Assembly: GCA_945896675.1 (NCBI GenBank) | Contig: CAMDEM010000007.1 | Coordinates: 22,773-86,772, forward strand | Direction: 5' to 3' | Length of the DNA stretch: 64,000 nt | From: Cyanobium sp. NIES-981 | GTDB taxonomy: Bacteria > Cyanobacteriota > Cyanobacteriia > PCC-6307 > Cyanobiaceae | In this document: piece after piece, positions 29,344-45,696 of the stretch | Layout: the number at the start of each line of letters is the position of its first letter | How positions within the stretch are numbered: position 1 is the first letter of the stretch | Made by a program: the position numbers and the translations under genes | Notes under the pieces: model-generated | Told to the model about the DNA's origin: nothing | The model's database searches: none | Seen by the model: only the letters and a program-made list of their open reading frames with translations

Positions 29344-30090
29344 ATGGCCCATGATCACCACGCCCTCTGGCAAGAGCTCGGCTGGGCCCCCTCTGCCGTC
29401 CAGGAGCGGCTGTTCCTAGCCCTGCAGGAGCAGCTCCGCACCTGGAACAGTCGCCTCAACCTCACCCGCCTGGTTGAAGGTGACGACTACTGGATTTCCC
29501 AGGTGTTCGACAGCCTCTGGCCCCTGGTTCCCCTGCTGCAACGTTCGCCAGAGGAGGCCCTGCACCTGATCGACGTCGGTACCGGTGGAGGCTTTCCCGG
29601 ACTCGCCGTGGCCATTGCCCTGCCCCAGGCCCAACTCACCCTGGTGGATTCCGTGGGTCGCAAAGTGGAAGCGGTCAGGGCCATGGCCCTGGAGCTGGGC
29701 CTGGCTGATCGGGTGAGCGTGCGCTGCGAACGCATTGAGCAAACTGGCCGCGGTCGAACCTGCCGCGGCCAGTTCGATTGGGCGATGGCCCGGGCCGTCG
29801 CAAGTGCGCCTGTGGTTGCTGAATACCTGGTGCCGCTGCTGAATCCCCAGGGCCGAGCACTTCTTTACCGGGGCCAATGGGATCCGAGCGACCAAGACAG
29901 CCTGGAGAAGGCCTGCCTTCCCCTCAACGCAGGGGTTGAACAGTGCCGCAAACGCGACTTACCCGGGGGCAAAGGCATCCGCCACGCCCTGGTGTTGAAG
30001 CCGCTCGGGCCCTGCCCGAAAACCTATCCGCGGGCCGTTGGCATACCCAGCAAACAACCCCTCGGCGCCCCACCCCAGCCCCCTGGCTAG
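29344..30090 (+). CDS. rsmG: 16S rRNA (guanine-527-N7) methyltransferase
   Basis: RsmG (GidB) methylates G527 of 16S rRNA; loss of the enzyme gives low-level streptomycin resistance in other bacteria. Family features are [29 protein letters not shown] and motif [21 protein letters not shown]. These are followed by [23 protein letters not shown] and [23 protein letters not shown]. The length of 248 residues is normal, with a Pro-rich variable tail. I chose ATG 29344 ([14 protein letters not shown]) over the upstream in-frame frame. It overlaps the end of the aldo/keto reductase gene by 4 bases, tail to tail. Confidence 0.95.
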   Translation: MAHDHHALWQELGWAPSAVQERLFLALQEQLRTWNSRLNLTRLVEGDDYWISQVFDSLWPLVPLLQRSPEEALHLIDVGTGGGFPGLAVAIALPQAQLTLVDSVGRKVEAVRAMALELGLADRVSVRCERIEQTGRGRTCRGQFDWAMARAVASAPVVAEYLVPLLNPQGRALLYRGQWDPSDQDSLEKACLPLNAGVEQCRKRDLPGGKGIRHALVLKPLGPCPKTYPRAVGIPSKQPLGAPPQPPG

Positions 30091-31349
30091 GTACTGGTCA
30101 ATCGCTGCACCGTTTGACCGCCCAGCCGGGCCTTGAGCTGCCGCAAAATGGCCGGGATTTCAGCCGCCCAGGGACTGCCCGAGAGGACGCCACGCAACTG
30201 GGCTTCATCAACACCACCGCCTGGGGCAGGGGAAGCCCCATCGGCCTCCAAAGCAGTGGGCGCGAAAGCATCGGCATTCGCGCCGGGAAACCAATGGCCG
30301 CCCTGGCCCATCAAGCCGTAGCGAGCCTTGGCATAGCCCTCGAGATCCCAAGCGACCAACAAATTGTGCAGCCACAGCAGCACCGGCAGGTTGATCTCGC
30401 CGGGGGTATCCGCCCACTCGGGCAGACCCTGCTGCCAGGTGGCCAACCAGGTCTCACCCAACGCCCCTTCCAAGGCCTCCCTGCGGGCCTGCTCCAACCG
30501 TTCCACGATGGGCGGCACCAGGCCGACGGCCCCATCCAACAGCGCCACAGCCTCGAGATGGGCATCCAAATCACCTGGGTGGGCAGCCCCCACACTGATC
30601 GTGTGAATCCCTGGGGCGGAGAGGCAAAACAGGTCGTTGAAAACGATGGGATGCAGCGGCGCGCACAGCTCAGCCATCCGCGCTGAAGGGCTATGCAGAT
30701 GACCACCCTTGTCGGTGGGGCTGATCACAAACACACCCATGTCATGGGCCAAGGCCCGATCAATCGCCGGACGGTTGTCCTGGCGAATGAAATACCAATG
30801 CAGGTTGATGAAATCGAATTGATCCGTGGCGATGGCCGCTTCGATCAACGCCAGGGAGCCATGGGTGGAAAAGCCCACATGGCCAATGCGGCCTTCTGCT
30901 TGCCAACGGCGAACCACCTCCAGGCATCCCCCAGGGCGGAGGGTCTGGTGGAGATGCTCCTCGAGGTTGATGCCGTGAATCGCCAGCAAATCCAACCGCC
31001 CACCAACCGCCAGGCCCAAGCGCTCAAAACTGGTTTGCAGTTCGGCTTCAAACACCCCAGGGTCGGGATTGGGCGGCACCTTGGTTTGCAAGATCCGCTG
31101 GGGATCGCTCACCTGCTCCAGCACCGTGCCCAACTGGTGCTCGGAGGTGCCGTAGTGACGAGCGGTTTCGATGTGGTGAAAACCAGCTGCCACCGCTTTC
31201 TCCAGGGTGGCCCGCAGGTTGGCCTGACTCTCCGCCGTGATCGCATCGGCAGGGAGATCACTCCAGCTCTGTTGAAAGCGCATCCCGCCCAACGACAACA
31301 CCGGCATGGCCAGGCCCGTGCGGCCAAAACGGCGGGTGGGCACCCTCAT
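30087..31349 (-). CDS. aldo/keto reductase family protein
   Basis: This is a 420-residue member of the aldo/keto reductase superfamily. The N-terminus [26 protein letters not shown], the [19 protein letters not shown] segment with the catalytic Tyr, and [14 protein letters not shown] are typical of the TIM-barrel fold. The C-terminal extension of about 100 residues ([30 protein letters not shown]) corresponds in some relatives to an iron-sulfur region, but here no clustered cysteines are visible. The partner ferredoxin gene lies directly upstream and overlaps its ATG by 4 bases. A ferredoxin-linked redox role is possible, though the substrate is unknown. Confidence 0.88.
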   Translation of the reverse strand: MRVPTRRFGRTGLAMPVLSLGGMRFQQSWSDLPADAITAESQANLRATLEKAVAAGFHHIETARHYGTSEHQLGTVLEQVSDPQRILQTKVPPNPDPGVFEAELQTSFERLGLAVGGRLDLLAIHGINLEEHLHQTLRPGGCLEVVRRWQAEGRIGHVGFSTHGSLALIEAAIATDQFDFINLHWYFIRQDNRPAIDRALAHDMGVFVISPTDKGGHLHSPSARMAELCAPLHPIVFNDLFCLSAPGIHTISVGAAHPGDLDAHLEAVALLDGAVGLVPPIVERLEQARREALEGALGETWLATWQQGLPEWADTPGEINLPVLLWLHNLLVAWDLEGYAKARYGLMGQGGHWFPGANADAFAPTALEADGASPAPGGGVDEAQLRGVLSGSPWAAEIPAILRQLKARLGGQTVQRLTST

Positions 31350-31744
31350 GGTCGCGGCAGGGTGCGCTTGAGCCTGGCGGGCTGGGGCAACCCCAAGGGG
31401 TGGATGACCTGCTGGGCCAATTGGGATGCAAGTTCCGGCAAGGCCCCGTAGGCCACCCAGTGGATGCAATCCACGGGACAGGTGTCGATCGCCTCTTGGA
31501 TGAGCTCGGTGCTGTCACCGTCTTGGCGGATGGCTCGGGAGCGACCCCAATCCGGTTCCACCACGAAGGTATGGCTGGCCACGTGGGAGCAATAGCGACA
31601 GCCAATGCAGACCGCCTCATCCACCCAGACAGCTTTTTCCCGCAGCGCTCCTCCCAGCAAGGGCTCAAAGCCATTGGGGCGGGGTGAGCTAGCCCCATGG
31701 CCAGGGGCAAAGGCCAGGCTGGGATCCGGCAGCAGGGGGTCCAC
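31346..31744 (-). CDS. 4Fe-4S ferredoxin, cyanobacterial type
   Basis: This is a 132-residue protein with a single 4Fe-4S site: Cys46, Cys49 and Cys52 in VDEAVCIGCRYCSHVASHTF, and Cys89 in DTCPVDCIHWV. The segment between them is longer than in bacterial 2[4Fe-4S] ferredoxins and includes EPDWGRSRAIRQDGDS. This arrangement is conserved in cyanobacterial ferredoxins and in some plastid J-protein/ferredoxin fusions. It overlaps the aldo/keto reductase start by 4 bases and follows ycf35 by 2 bases, so it is part of a tightly coupled operon. Its physiological partner is not known. Confidence 0.9.
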   Translation of the reverse strand: MDPLLPDPSLAFAPGHGASSPRPNGFEPLLGGALREKAVWVDEAVCIGCRYCSHVASHTFVVEPDWGRSRAIRQDGDSTELIQEAIDTCPVDCIHWVAYGALPELASQLAQQVIHPLGLPQPARLKRTLPRP

Positions 31745-31746
31745 GG

Positions 31747-32136
31747 TCAGACCCAGCGGGTCACTACCAGCTCAATACTGCCGTCGTTGTGGTCGGTTTG
31801 CTCACTCACCTGGAAGCCCTCTTCGGCTGTGGCGGCCAAAATGGTGCGCAGGGCGTAGCGCTGGCTGAGCTGGGCCAAAAAACGCTCCACGGGAACGGCC
31901 TGGCTCCAGAGATCTAAATCGGTCACCAACTCATAACTGCCCGTGGCGGGGTTGAGCCGGAAGCCAATGTCGGCCCCGTTGCCTTGGCAAACCGCCAACT
32001 CAGCCGTGACGGTCTGACCCCGGTAGCCACGCACCTGGAGAGCACCAACTTCGGGAGCATGGCCCAAATCGGAGAGGGCCTCAACCAGCGCCTGGCGGTC
32101 GCGAAGTTCGGTCTTGACGGTGGTGAAGTGGGACAT
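31747..32136 (-). CDS. ycf35: Ycf35-like protein (DUF1257)
   Basis: This is a 129-residue protein of the DUF1257 (Ycf35) family, found in cyanobacteria and in some algal plastid genomes. It begins MSHFTTVKTELRDRQALVEALSDLG and continues VRGYRGQTVTAELAV and IGFRLNPATGSYELVTDLDLW. The end, SIELVVTRWV, is also family-like. Its function is not firmly established; in Synechocystis a relative has been linked to photosynthesis and central metabolism. It sits 4 bases after the DUF2997 gene and 2 bases before the ferredoxin gene, a conserved neighbourhood. Confidence 0.92.
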   Translation of the reverse strand: MSHFTTVKTELRDRQALVEALSDLGHAPEVGALQVRGYRGQTVTAELAVCQGNGADIGFRLNPATGSYELVTDLDLWSQAVPVERFLAQLSQRYALRTILAATAEEGFQVSEQTDHNDGSIELVVTRWV

Positions 32137-32140
32137 GGGC

Positions 32141-32395
32141 TCAGGCTGTCGGGGTGTCGTTAGCGGAACTGGGGGGTAAAACTTGAGTAAGGGCGGGAAT
32201 TGCCCCAAGGGCGGTTTCTTGGTTCACTGCCTTCGGGAGGAACGCCTCAGACGTGCTTTGGCGCTGCTGGACAGATCCAAGTCGGGCCTCAATGCGTTCG
32301 GTGAGTTGCTGGCAACCCTCTCCCTGAACCCCCTCTACGAGCTCTTGCACCCTGCCACCGGAATGGATCCGGAAGCGGATGGTTTGTTGTGCCAT
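32141..32395 (-). CDS. DUF2997 family protein
   Basis: This is an 84-residue protein with the DUF2997 core TIRFRIHSGGRVQELVEGVQGEGCQQLTERIEARLGSV, which resembles a small ferredoxin-like or beta-alpha fold. The C-terminal 35 residues (LPKAVNQETALGAIPALTQVLPPS) are a variable tail longer than in most relatives. DUF2997 and Ycf35 genes are commonly adjacent in cyanobacteria, which suggests joint function. No enzymatic motif is visible. Confidence 0.85.
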   Translation of the reverse strand: MAQQTIRFRIHSGGRVQELVEGVQGEGCQQLTERIEARLGSVQQRQSTSEAFLPKAVNQETALGAIPALTQVLPPSSANDTPTA

Positions 32396-32448
32396 CCCAC
32401 GCCAAACCAGAGTGCATCGATGCTAGCGGTGGTTGCCGGCCCTTGAGC

Positions 32449-33279
32449 TCAAGCCAGCAAGCCTTCATCCACGAGCGTCTGGAGGCGTTCCAAAACCTCG
32501 GGTTGCTCGAGCTGTTCCAAGGCCAAGCGGGCCTCATCGCGCACACTCGATTCCATGTCATTGAGCATGGCGTGGAGCAGGCTTTCCACCAAGACCTGCT
32601 GCCGCGGTTCAACCAAGTCGGGATAGAGCCGCCCCAGGGCCCAGGCGCTGTTCGAGCGCACCGCAGGCTCAGTATCAATCCGCAAACTCAACAGCAGCTG
32701 GGCCGCGGCGGGATCGGCCTTGGCCGGGCCCGTACTCCCCGCTTCCGCCAAGGAGCTGGCCGCCCAGAGCCGCACGGCAGCGATATCCACCTGGAGGGAA
32801 CGGGTCAGGGGGTTGAGCACGGGGGCATCGGGGTAACTCCCCAAGCTCCAGGCCACAGCCTTGCGTACATAGCCGTTGTCGTCGGATGCCAGCAGGCCCA
32901 GCAGATCTTGAACAGCCAGGGGACTGGGGTTACGGCCCAAGGCGTAGACCGCGCTCATCCGCACGATCGGGCATGGGGCCCCAAGCAACGGCAGCAACAG
33001 GGGCAGGGCCCTGGGATCCCGGTGCTCACAAAAGATGCGCAGCCCCTGCATCCGCTGGTCGTGGTCACCCACCAATAAGGAAAGGCCCAGATCGCATTCA
33101 GCAGCCACATCAGCCGCCTCAGGATCGCTGCTGTCGAGCGCATCGAGGGGATCGCCCAACAACTCTTGGGCGAGCTCCTGGGCCAGCACGTCGAGGTCGA
33201 GGTAAAGCTCCTGGGGGCTCTCATCGAAGGGGCCCGAGCGCCCAAGCGATACCGACAGATTGGGCTGGAGATCAGTCAC
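32449..33279 (-). CDS. HEAT-repeat protein
   Basis: This is a 276-residue helical-repeat protein. Repeats of the HEAT/PBS-lyase type are visible from about residue 75 on: HRDPRALPLLLPLLGAPCP, VRMSAVYALGRNPSPLAVQ, NGYVRKAVAWSLGSYPDAP, VRLWAASSLAEAG, AVRSNSAWALGRLYPDLV and SSVRDEARLALEQLEQPE. Similar repeats occur in phycobilin lyases of the CpcE type, but the family is broad and this is more likely a protein-protein scaffold. The N-terminal 60 residues are acidic. It starts with GTG at 33279, 9 bases after a tiny membrane-protein gene, and precedes DUF2997. Confidence 0.85.
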   Translation of the reverse strand: MTDLQPNLSVSLGRSGPFDESPQELYLDLDVLAQELAQELLGDPLDALDSSDPEAADVAAECDLGLSLLVGDHDQRMQGLRIFCEHRDPRALPLLLPLLGAPCPIVRMSAVYALGRNPSPLAVQDLLGLLASDDNGYVRKAVAWSLGSYPDAPVLNPLTRSLQVDIAAVRLWAASSLAEAGSTGPAKADPAAAQLLLSLRIDTEPAVRSNSAWALGRLYPDLVEPRQQVLVESLLHAMLNDMESSVRDEARLALEQLEQPEVLERLQTLVDEGLLA

Positions 33280-33288
33280 GACAGGGGC

Positions 33289-33414
33289 TCAACTGATCGG
33301 TGCCGGTGCGGCCATATCACCGGGCAACCAAATGCGAGCACTCACCGCAAACAGGGCCAAGCCAAACAGCAGCACGATGGCCGCTGGCAAGAGGGTGGAG
33401 CGAAAAAACTGCAC
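33289..33414 (-). CDS. tiny single-helix membrane protein
   Basis: This is a 41-residue gene starting with GTG at 33414 and ending in TGA at 33289-33291. The product begins VQFFRSTLLPAAIVLLFG, continues as a membrane helix (LALFAVSARIWLPG), and ends DMAAPAPIS. Positive charges sit before the helix. It lies 9 bases upstream of the HEAT-repeat gene on the same strand, which supports it as the first gene of that operon. The hydrophobic segment and Leu-Pro-Gly-Asp junction look like a protein rather than chance, but its function is unknown. It is short enough to be missed by standard gene finding. Confidence 0.6.
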   Translation of the reverse strand: MQFFRSTLLPAAIVLLFGLALFAVSARIWLPGDMAAPAPIS

Positions 33415-33489
33415 AGGTCACCATCAGTGCGAACCATTCTGACGGCAAGCCGCCCCCCTAGCGTTCGCCTCGATGCCTATCCCTTTTTG

Positions 33490-34809
33490 ATGGCCATTAG
33501 CCCTGCCAGCGAGCCAGCCAAAGCCGCCGTAGCCGCTCCAGCGCCGGGAAGTGAACGGCAACGGTTGGTGGCCGTGGCCGCCGAAGGCCTGGCCAGTGGG
33601 GCGCCCTTGAACATGGGCGGCAAATTGCTGCAGGGCTGGCTGGCCAGCAGTGGCGTCCCCCTGGAGCTGATCGGGGTGATCCCCCAGCTCGCTGGACTGC
33701 CCTATGCCTTCAAGTTCCTCTGGGCTCCGCTCCTGGATCGTTGGCCCATCGCCCGGCCCGATCGCCGTAGGGGGTGGATGGTGGTGCTGCAAGTTGCCTT
33801 GGTGGTTGTCCTGCTGGTGCTTGCCGTGGTCGCCACCAAGGCACCCACGCCAGGGCGACTTGGGCTGATCACCCTGCTGGCCCTGGTCTTAGCCACCGCC
33901 AGTGCCACCCAGGACATCGTGATCGATGCCTATCGAACAGACCTGCTGCCGGAGGAGGAGCGCGGCCAGGGGGCTGCCACCCACAACTTCGCCTATCGCA
34001 CCGGCATGTTGCTGGTGAGCTCGGGCGGCTTCCTGCTGGCTGGCCGCTTCGGCTGGCCGGCCGCCTTCGCGGGCTGTGCCGCCCTGATCCTGATGGTTGT
34101 GCCCTTCACCCTGGGCGCTCCCACCCTTGTGCCGGTGCAGCATCCCGTCACCAGCCTGCGCCAGGCGGTGGTGGGCCCCGCCCGGGAATTCCTGCGCCGC
34201 ACGGGTGGGAACCAGGCCCCATGGGTTTTGTTGCTCGTGCTGCTCTACCGCTGGCCCGATGGCCTGCTGGCCGCCCTCTCGATTGTCTTTCTGAAGCAGG
34301 CGGGCTTTAGCGATGCCCAGATCGGCCTACTTGACGGCGGCTGGGCCATCGCCGCCACCATGGTCGGCACCGTGATCGGCGGCATGCTGTTCGCCCGGCT
34401 GGGCATGAACCGCTGCCTGTGGCTCTTTGCCCTGGTGGGAGCCGCCGGCAACCTGGGCTACGCAGCCCTGGCCCGCTTTGGCGGCGGCCTGCCCGCTCTC
34501 ATGGCAGCGGTGAGCCTTGAGAACATCTCCAGCGGCATGGTGGGCGCCGGGTTCGTGGCCCTGCTCATGAGCCTGTGCAACCCGCGGTTTTCCGCCACCC
34601 AGTACGCCCTTCTCTCGGGGGTCTACGCCTTCAGCCGTACCCTGCTGGCCCTGCCCTCGGGCTGGCTAGCAGCCCAGGTGGGCTGGAGCGCATACTTTCT
34701 CGCCACAGCCCTGGCGGCCGTGCCGGCCTTCCTGCTCATGGCCAAGCTTGTGCCCTGGAACGGCGAGGGCTGCCGGGGGGCGTTTGATCCCCTCCGCGAT
34801 GCCACCTAA
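33490..34809 (+). CDS. MFS transporter, AmpG-like
   Basis: This is a 439-residue major facilitator with about 12 hydrophobic segments. The N-terminal half has GLASGAPLNMGGKLLQGWLASSG and IPQLAGLPYAFKFLWAPLLDRW, and a TQDIVIDAYRTDLLPEEERGQGAA loop between helices. That loop is the hallmark of the AmpG/RhtX subfamily, which imports muropeptides or siderophores. The substrate cannot be read from the sequence; peptidoglycan recycling is the conventional guess. ATG 33490 (MAISPASEP) was chosen because the long upstream in-frame stretch is antisense to the HEAT-repeat gene. It is convergent with rlmN, 6 bases apart. Confidence 0.9.
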   Translation: MAISPASEPAKAAVAAPAPGSERQRLVAVAAEGLASGAPLNMGGKLLQGWLASSGVPLELIGVIPQLAGLPYAFKFLWAPLLDRWPIARPDRRRGWMVVLQVALVVVLLVLAVVATKAPTPGRLGLITLLALVLATASATQDIVIDAYRTDLLPEEERGQGAATHNFAYRTGMLLVSSGGFLLAGRFGWPAAFAGCAALILMVVPFTLGAPTLVPVQHPVTSLRQAVVGPAREFLRRTGGNQAPWVLLLVLLYRWPDGLLAALSIVFLKQAGFSDAQIGLLDGGWAIAATMVGTVIGGMLFARLGMNRCLWLFALVGAAGNLGYAALARFGGGLPALMAAVSLENISSGMVGAGFVALLMSLCNPRFSATQYALLSGVYAFSRTLLALPSGWLAAQVGWSAYFLATALAAVPAFLLMAKLVPWNGEGCRGAFDPLRDAT

Positions 34810-34815
34810 ACCCAG

Positions 34816-42139
<7,324 letters not shown>

Positions 42140-42185
42140 CGGGGTTGGGGCGCGCGGAGATCGAGAGAGAGGGGCTATTCAGCGA

Positions 42186-45100
42186 TCAGTCGTCGTCGTA
42201 GTCCGCGACGCCGAGGGATTCATAGGTGGGCCTGCTGGGGGTGCTGCGGCGGGGATTGACGTCCTGCATCAGATCCACTTCTTCACCGGCGTCGGTATAG
42301 ACGGCGATGTCGAGACCCAACGATTGGAGCTCACGCATAAGCACCTTGAACGATTCCGGCGTTCCCGGGCGGGGAATCGGCTTGCCCTTGACGATGGCGT
42401 TGAGGGCCTCGTTGCGGCCTTGCATGTCGTCGGATTTGACGGTGAGCAATTCCTGCAAGGTGTAAGCGGCTCCATAGGCCTCAAGGGCCCAGACTTCCAT
42501 CTCACCCAAGCGCTGGCCGCCCTGCTGGGCCTTACCACCCAAGGGCTGCTGGGTGACAAGGGAGTAGGGGCCGGTGGAACGGGCGTGAATCTTGTCGTCG
42601 ACAAGGTGGACCAGCTTGAGGATGTGGGCGTAACCCACGGTGACGGGCTGGTCAAAAGGCTCACCACTGCGCCCATCAACGAGTTGGATCTTGCCGGGGT
42701 TGTCAGGGTTGTAGACCCATTCCTTACCCGGGAGGCTGGCGGCCTCCTCGAGGTAGGTCTGCACGGTCTGCTTCGACTTCTCGGGGCCGTGCATTTCATC
42801 GAAAGGCACCACCTTGACGCGGCAATCCAGGTGGGAGGAAGCCCAACCCATCAGGCACTCAAACACCTGACCCACGTTCATCCGGCTCGGCACACCCAGG
42901 GGGTTGAGCACGATGTCGATGGGGGTGCCATCGGGGAGGTAGGGCATGTCCTGCTGGGGCAGGATCCGGCTGATGATTCCCTTGTTGCCGTGGCGGCCGG
43001 CCATCTTGTCGCCGACCTGGATCTTGCGGCGCTGGGCCACATAAACCCGCACCACCATGTTGGCGCCGGGCGGCAACTCATCCCCCTGTTCGCGGGTGTA
43101 GATGCGCACGTCCACAACACGGCCGCGCTCGGTGCCAGGCACCCGCAGGGAGTTGTCGCGCACATCGCGGGCCTTCTCGCCAAAGATGGCCCGCAGCAGC
43201 TTCTCTTCCGGGGGCTGGTCGGATTCGCCCTTGGGGGTCACCTTGCCCACAAGGATGTCGCCGCTCTCCACATAGGCACCAAGGCGGATGATGCCCATCT
43301 CGTCGAGATTGCCCAGGCTTTCCTCGGCAATATTGGGGATTTCCCGGGTGATTTCTTCGGGTCCAAGCTTGGTCTGGCGGGCTTCGATCTCGTACTTCTC
43401 GATGTGCACCGAGGTGTAGAGATCGTCATGGACCAGACGGTCGCTGAGCAGGATCGCGTCCTCGTAGTTGTAGCCCTCCCAAGGCATGTAGGCGATCAGC
43501 ACGTTCTGGCCGAGGGCGATCTCACCGCCCTCGCACGCCGAACCATCTGCCAACACCTGGCCGGCAATCACAGGATCACCTTGCCTGACGATCGGACGCT
43601 GGTTGAGACAAGTGTCCTGGTTGGAGCGCTGGTACTTCTGCAGGTGGTGCACGTGGTCGGTGCCCTCCTCATCGCGGATGACGATGGCGGTGGCATCAAC
43701 AAAGGTGACCGTGCCATTGACCCGGGTAATGGGAACCATGCCGGAGTCGCGGGCCACCTGGGTTTCCAGGCCGGTGCCCACCAGGGGACGCTCCGGGCGG
43801 AGCAGCGGCACAGCCTGACGCTGCATGTTCGAACCCATCAGGGCCCGGTTGGCGTCGTCGTGCTCGAGGAACGGGATCAGGGAGGTCGCAACCGAAATCA
43901 CCTGCACCGGTGAGAGCTGCACGTAGTCGACTTGCTCCGGCGGAACTTTTTCAAAGTCCTGGCGGTAGCGCACCGGCACCAGATCCGAGGTGATCCGGCC
44001 TTCGGCATCGGTGGGCACGTCACCGGGGGCAATCCGGCACTCGTCCTCGAGGTCTGCCGCCAGGTAGAGGGGATCGCCCTGCTTCAGGACGATGCCGTCC
44101 TCCACCCTCCAGAAGGGGGTTTCGATAAAGCCGTACTCGTTAACCCGGGCATGGGTTGCCAGGGAGCCGATCAGACCCGCATTGGGACCTTCCGGAGTCT
44201 CGATCGGGCAGATCCGGCCGTAGTGGGAGGGGTGGATATCACGCACGGCAAAGCCGGCGCGCTCCCGGGTCAAACCGCCTGGACCCAGGGCGCTGATGCG
44301 GCGCTTGTGGGTGAGCTCAGCCAAGGGATTGGTCTGATCCATGAACTGGCTCAATTGGCTGGAGCCAAAGAACTCCTTAATCGCCGCCACGAGGGGCTTG
44401 GGGTTCACCAACTGGGCTGGTGTCAGGGATTCGGTCTCCCCAACGGTCATGCGCTCTTTGATGATCCGCTCCAAGCGGTTCAAGCCCACCCGCACCTGGT
44501 TCTGCAGGAGTTCGCCCACCGAACGCACCCGACGGTTGCCGAGGTGGTCGATGTCATCGAGGCTGGCGCCGCCAACATCGAGCTCGAGATTGATCAGGTA
44601 ATCGATGGTGCTGAGCACGTCCTCAGGGGTGAGGGTGCGCACGGCATCGGGGATGGTGAGACGCAACTTCTTGTTGATTTTGTAGCGACCCACCCGACCG
44701 AGGTCGTAGCGCTTGGGGTCAAAGAAACGGCTGTGCAGCAGGGTTTGGCCACCGCTCACGGACGGGGGTTCACCTGGACGCAGCTTTTTGTAGAGCTCAA
44801 GCAGGGCCTGGTCTTCCGAAGAGATGCCCTCGTCGTTGGCGGCCTCGATCGATTTTTGGTAGTACTCGGGGTGGCGCAGCTTGTCGAGAACGTCGTTGTC
44901 CGACAGGCCGATCGCCCGCATCAACACGTGGGCGTTGATCTTGCGGGTTTTGTCGACCCGCACATGCAGCAGATCGTTCTTGTCGGTTTCAAATTTCAGC
45001 CAGGCGCCCCGGTTAGGGATGAGGCTGGCGTTGAAGGTCTTACGACCGTTTTTATCCTGCTCGTCCTTGAAATAGACGCCAGGGGAACGCACGATCTGGT

Positions 45101-45476
45101 TCACAATCACGCGCTCGGCGCCGTTGATGATGAACGTGCCGCGCTCGGTCATCAGGGGCAGCTCCCCGATGAACACCTCCTGCTCCTTGATCTCGCCGGT
45201 CTCTTTGTTAACGAGACGGCAGGTCACATACATCTGGGACGCGAAGGTCGCATCACGACGTTTCGCCTCTTCCACATCGTGGCGGGGGCGCTTCAGGCGG
45301 TACTCGCTACCGATGAAGTGCAGCTCCAGCTTGCCGGTGTAATCGGTGATCGGGGAAAAGCTTTCTAGCTCCTCGATCAGGCCCTTCTCCAGGAACCATT
45401 TGAAACTCGCGCGCTGTACCTCGACCAAGTCGGGCAGGTACGTAGCGGTCTTAGCGACCTGGATCGCGCTGCTCAT
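42186..45476 (-). CDS. rpoB: RNA polymerase beta subunit
   Basis: This is the 1096-residue second-largest subunit of RNA polymerase. The start at ATG 45476 ([25 protein letters not shown]) matches the cyanobacterial N-terminus; 16 upstream in-frame residues are excluded. The rifampicin region reads [31 protein letters not shown], wild-type in appearance. The C-terminus has [26 protein letters not shown] and an acidic end, GVADYDDD. It is the first gene of the rpoB-rpoC1-rpoC2 run and follows a 190-base spacer with a candidate promoter and structured leader. Confidence 0.99.
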   Translation of the reverse strand: MSSAIQVAKTATYLPDLVEVQRASFKWFLEKGLIEELESFSPITDYTGKLELHFIGSEYRLKRPRHDVEEAKRRDATFASQMYVTCRLVNKETGEIKEQEVFIGELPLMTERGTFIINGAERVIVNQIVRSPGVYFKDEQDKNGRKTFNASLIPNRGAWLKFETDKNDLLHVRVDKTRKINAHVLMRAIGLSDNDVLDKLRHPEYYQKSIEAANDEGISSEDQALLELYKKLRPGEPPSVSGGQTLLHSRFFDPKRYDLGRVGRYKINKKLRLTIPDAVRTLTPEDVLSTIDYLINLELDVGGASLDDIDHLGNRRVRSVGELLQNQVRVGLNRLERIIKERMTVGETESLTPAQLVNPKPLVAAIKEFFGSSQLSQFMDQTNPLAELTHKRRISALGPGGLTRERAGFAVRDIHPSHYGRICPIETPEGPNAGLIGSLATHARVNEYGFIETPFWRVEDGIVLKQGDPLYLAADLEDECRIAPGDVPTDAEGRITSDLVPVRYRQDFEKVPPEQVDYVQLSPVQVISVATSLIPFLEHDDANRALMGSNMQRQAVPLLRPERPLVGTGLETQVARDSGMVPITRVNGTVTFVDATAIVIRDEEGTDHVHHLQKYQRSNQDTCLNQRPIVRQGDPVIAGQVLADGSACEGGEIALGQNVLIAYMPWEGYNYEDAILLSDRLVHDDLYTSVHIEKYEIEARQTKLGPEEITREIPNIAEESLGNLDEMGIIRLGAYVESGDILVGKVTPKGESDQPPEEKLLRAIFGEKARDVRDNSLRVPGTERGRVVDVRIYTREQGDELPPGANMVVRVYVAQRRKIQVGDKMAGRHGNKGIISRILPQQDMPYLPDGTPIDIVLNPLGVPSRMNVGQVFECLMGWASSHLDCRVKVVPFDEMHGPEKSKQTVQTYLEEAASLPGKEWVYNPDNPGKIQLVDGRSGEPFDQPVTVGYAHILKLVHLVDDKIHARSTGPYSLVTQQPLGGKAQQGGQRLGEMEVWALEAYGAAYTLQELLTVKSDDMQGRNEALNAIVKGKPIPRPGTPESFKVLMRELQSLGLDIAVYTDAGEEVDLMQDVNPRRSTPSRPTYESLGVADYDDD

Positions 45477-45532
45477 GCGGTCAACCTGCAGGAACTGGTG
45501 GGATAAATAGGCCTGTCGAGGCAAGGGTCTCG

Positions 45533-45609
45533 AACCCGCTGGGAGGCCACAGAAACAGCCGCCCCCATTACTGGGAACGGCCGCCCATGGAGGGCTCGCC
45601 TAGCGGGTT
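45533..45609 (-). promoter_or_regulatory. rpoB: structured 5' leader of rpoB
   Basis: In the transcript of the minus strand, an 8-base outer stem (AACCCGCT at 45602-45609 read in reverse complement with AGCGGGTT from 45533-45540) encloses a hairpin at 45558-45581. The inner hairpin has about 10 pairs, including two G-U, and closes on a GUAA tetraloop of the GNRA class. It ends 57 bases before the rpoB start. There is no T-run on the minus strand, so it is not a plain terminator. It may control rpoB translation or stability, or be a site for an RNA-binding protein. No known riboswitch was recognised. Confidence 0.4.
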
Positions 45610-45668
45610 TTCTTCAAGACTGCAAGCGTCGACAACAAGGAGCGCTTCCGCATCCAGGCCAATAAAAC

Positions 45669-45696
45669 ATCATACAGTGTGAAGCGTCAGGCCAAA
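45669..45696 (-). promoter_or_regulatory. rpoB: candidate promoter for rpoB-rpoC1-rpoC2
   Basis: On the minus strand, TTTGGC and TATGAT are separated by 16 bases, a fair match to the sigma-70 consensus (TTGACA, TATAAT). The -10 element overlaps the tatD stop codon. A start site near 45662 would give a leader of about 185 bases containing the hairpin at 45533-45609. Continued transcription from tatD is equally possible. Confidence 0.35.

Noticed and set aside
45520..45610. tRNA-like T-arm sequence (GGGTTCGAGACCC on the minus strand) in the rpoB leader
   Set aside because: Only three pairs can form around the loop and no acceptor, D or anticodon arm fits around it.
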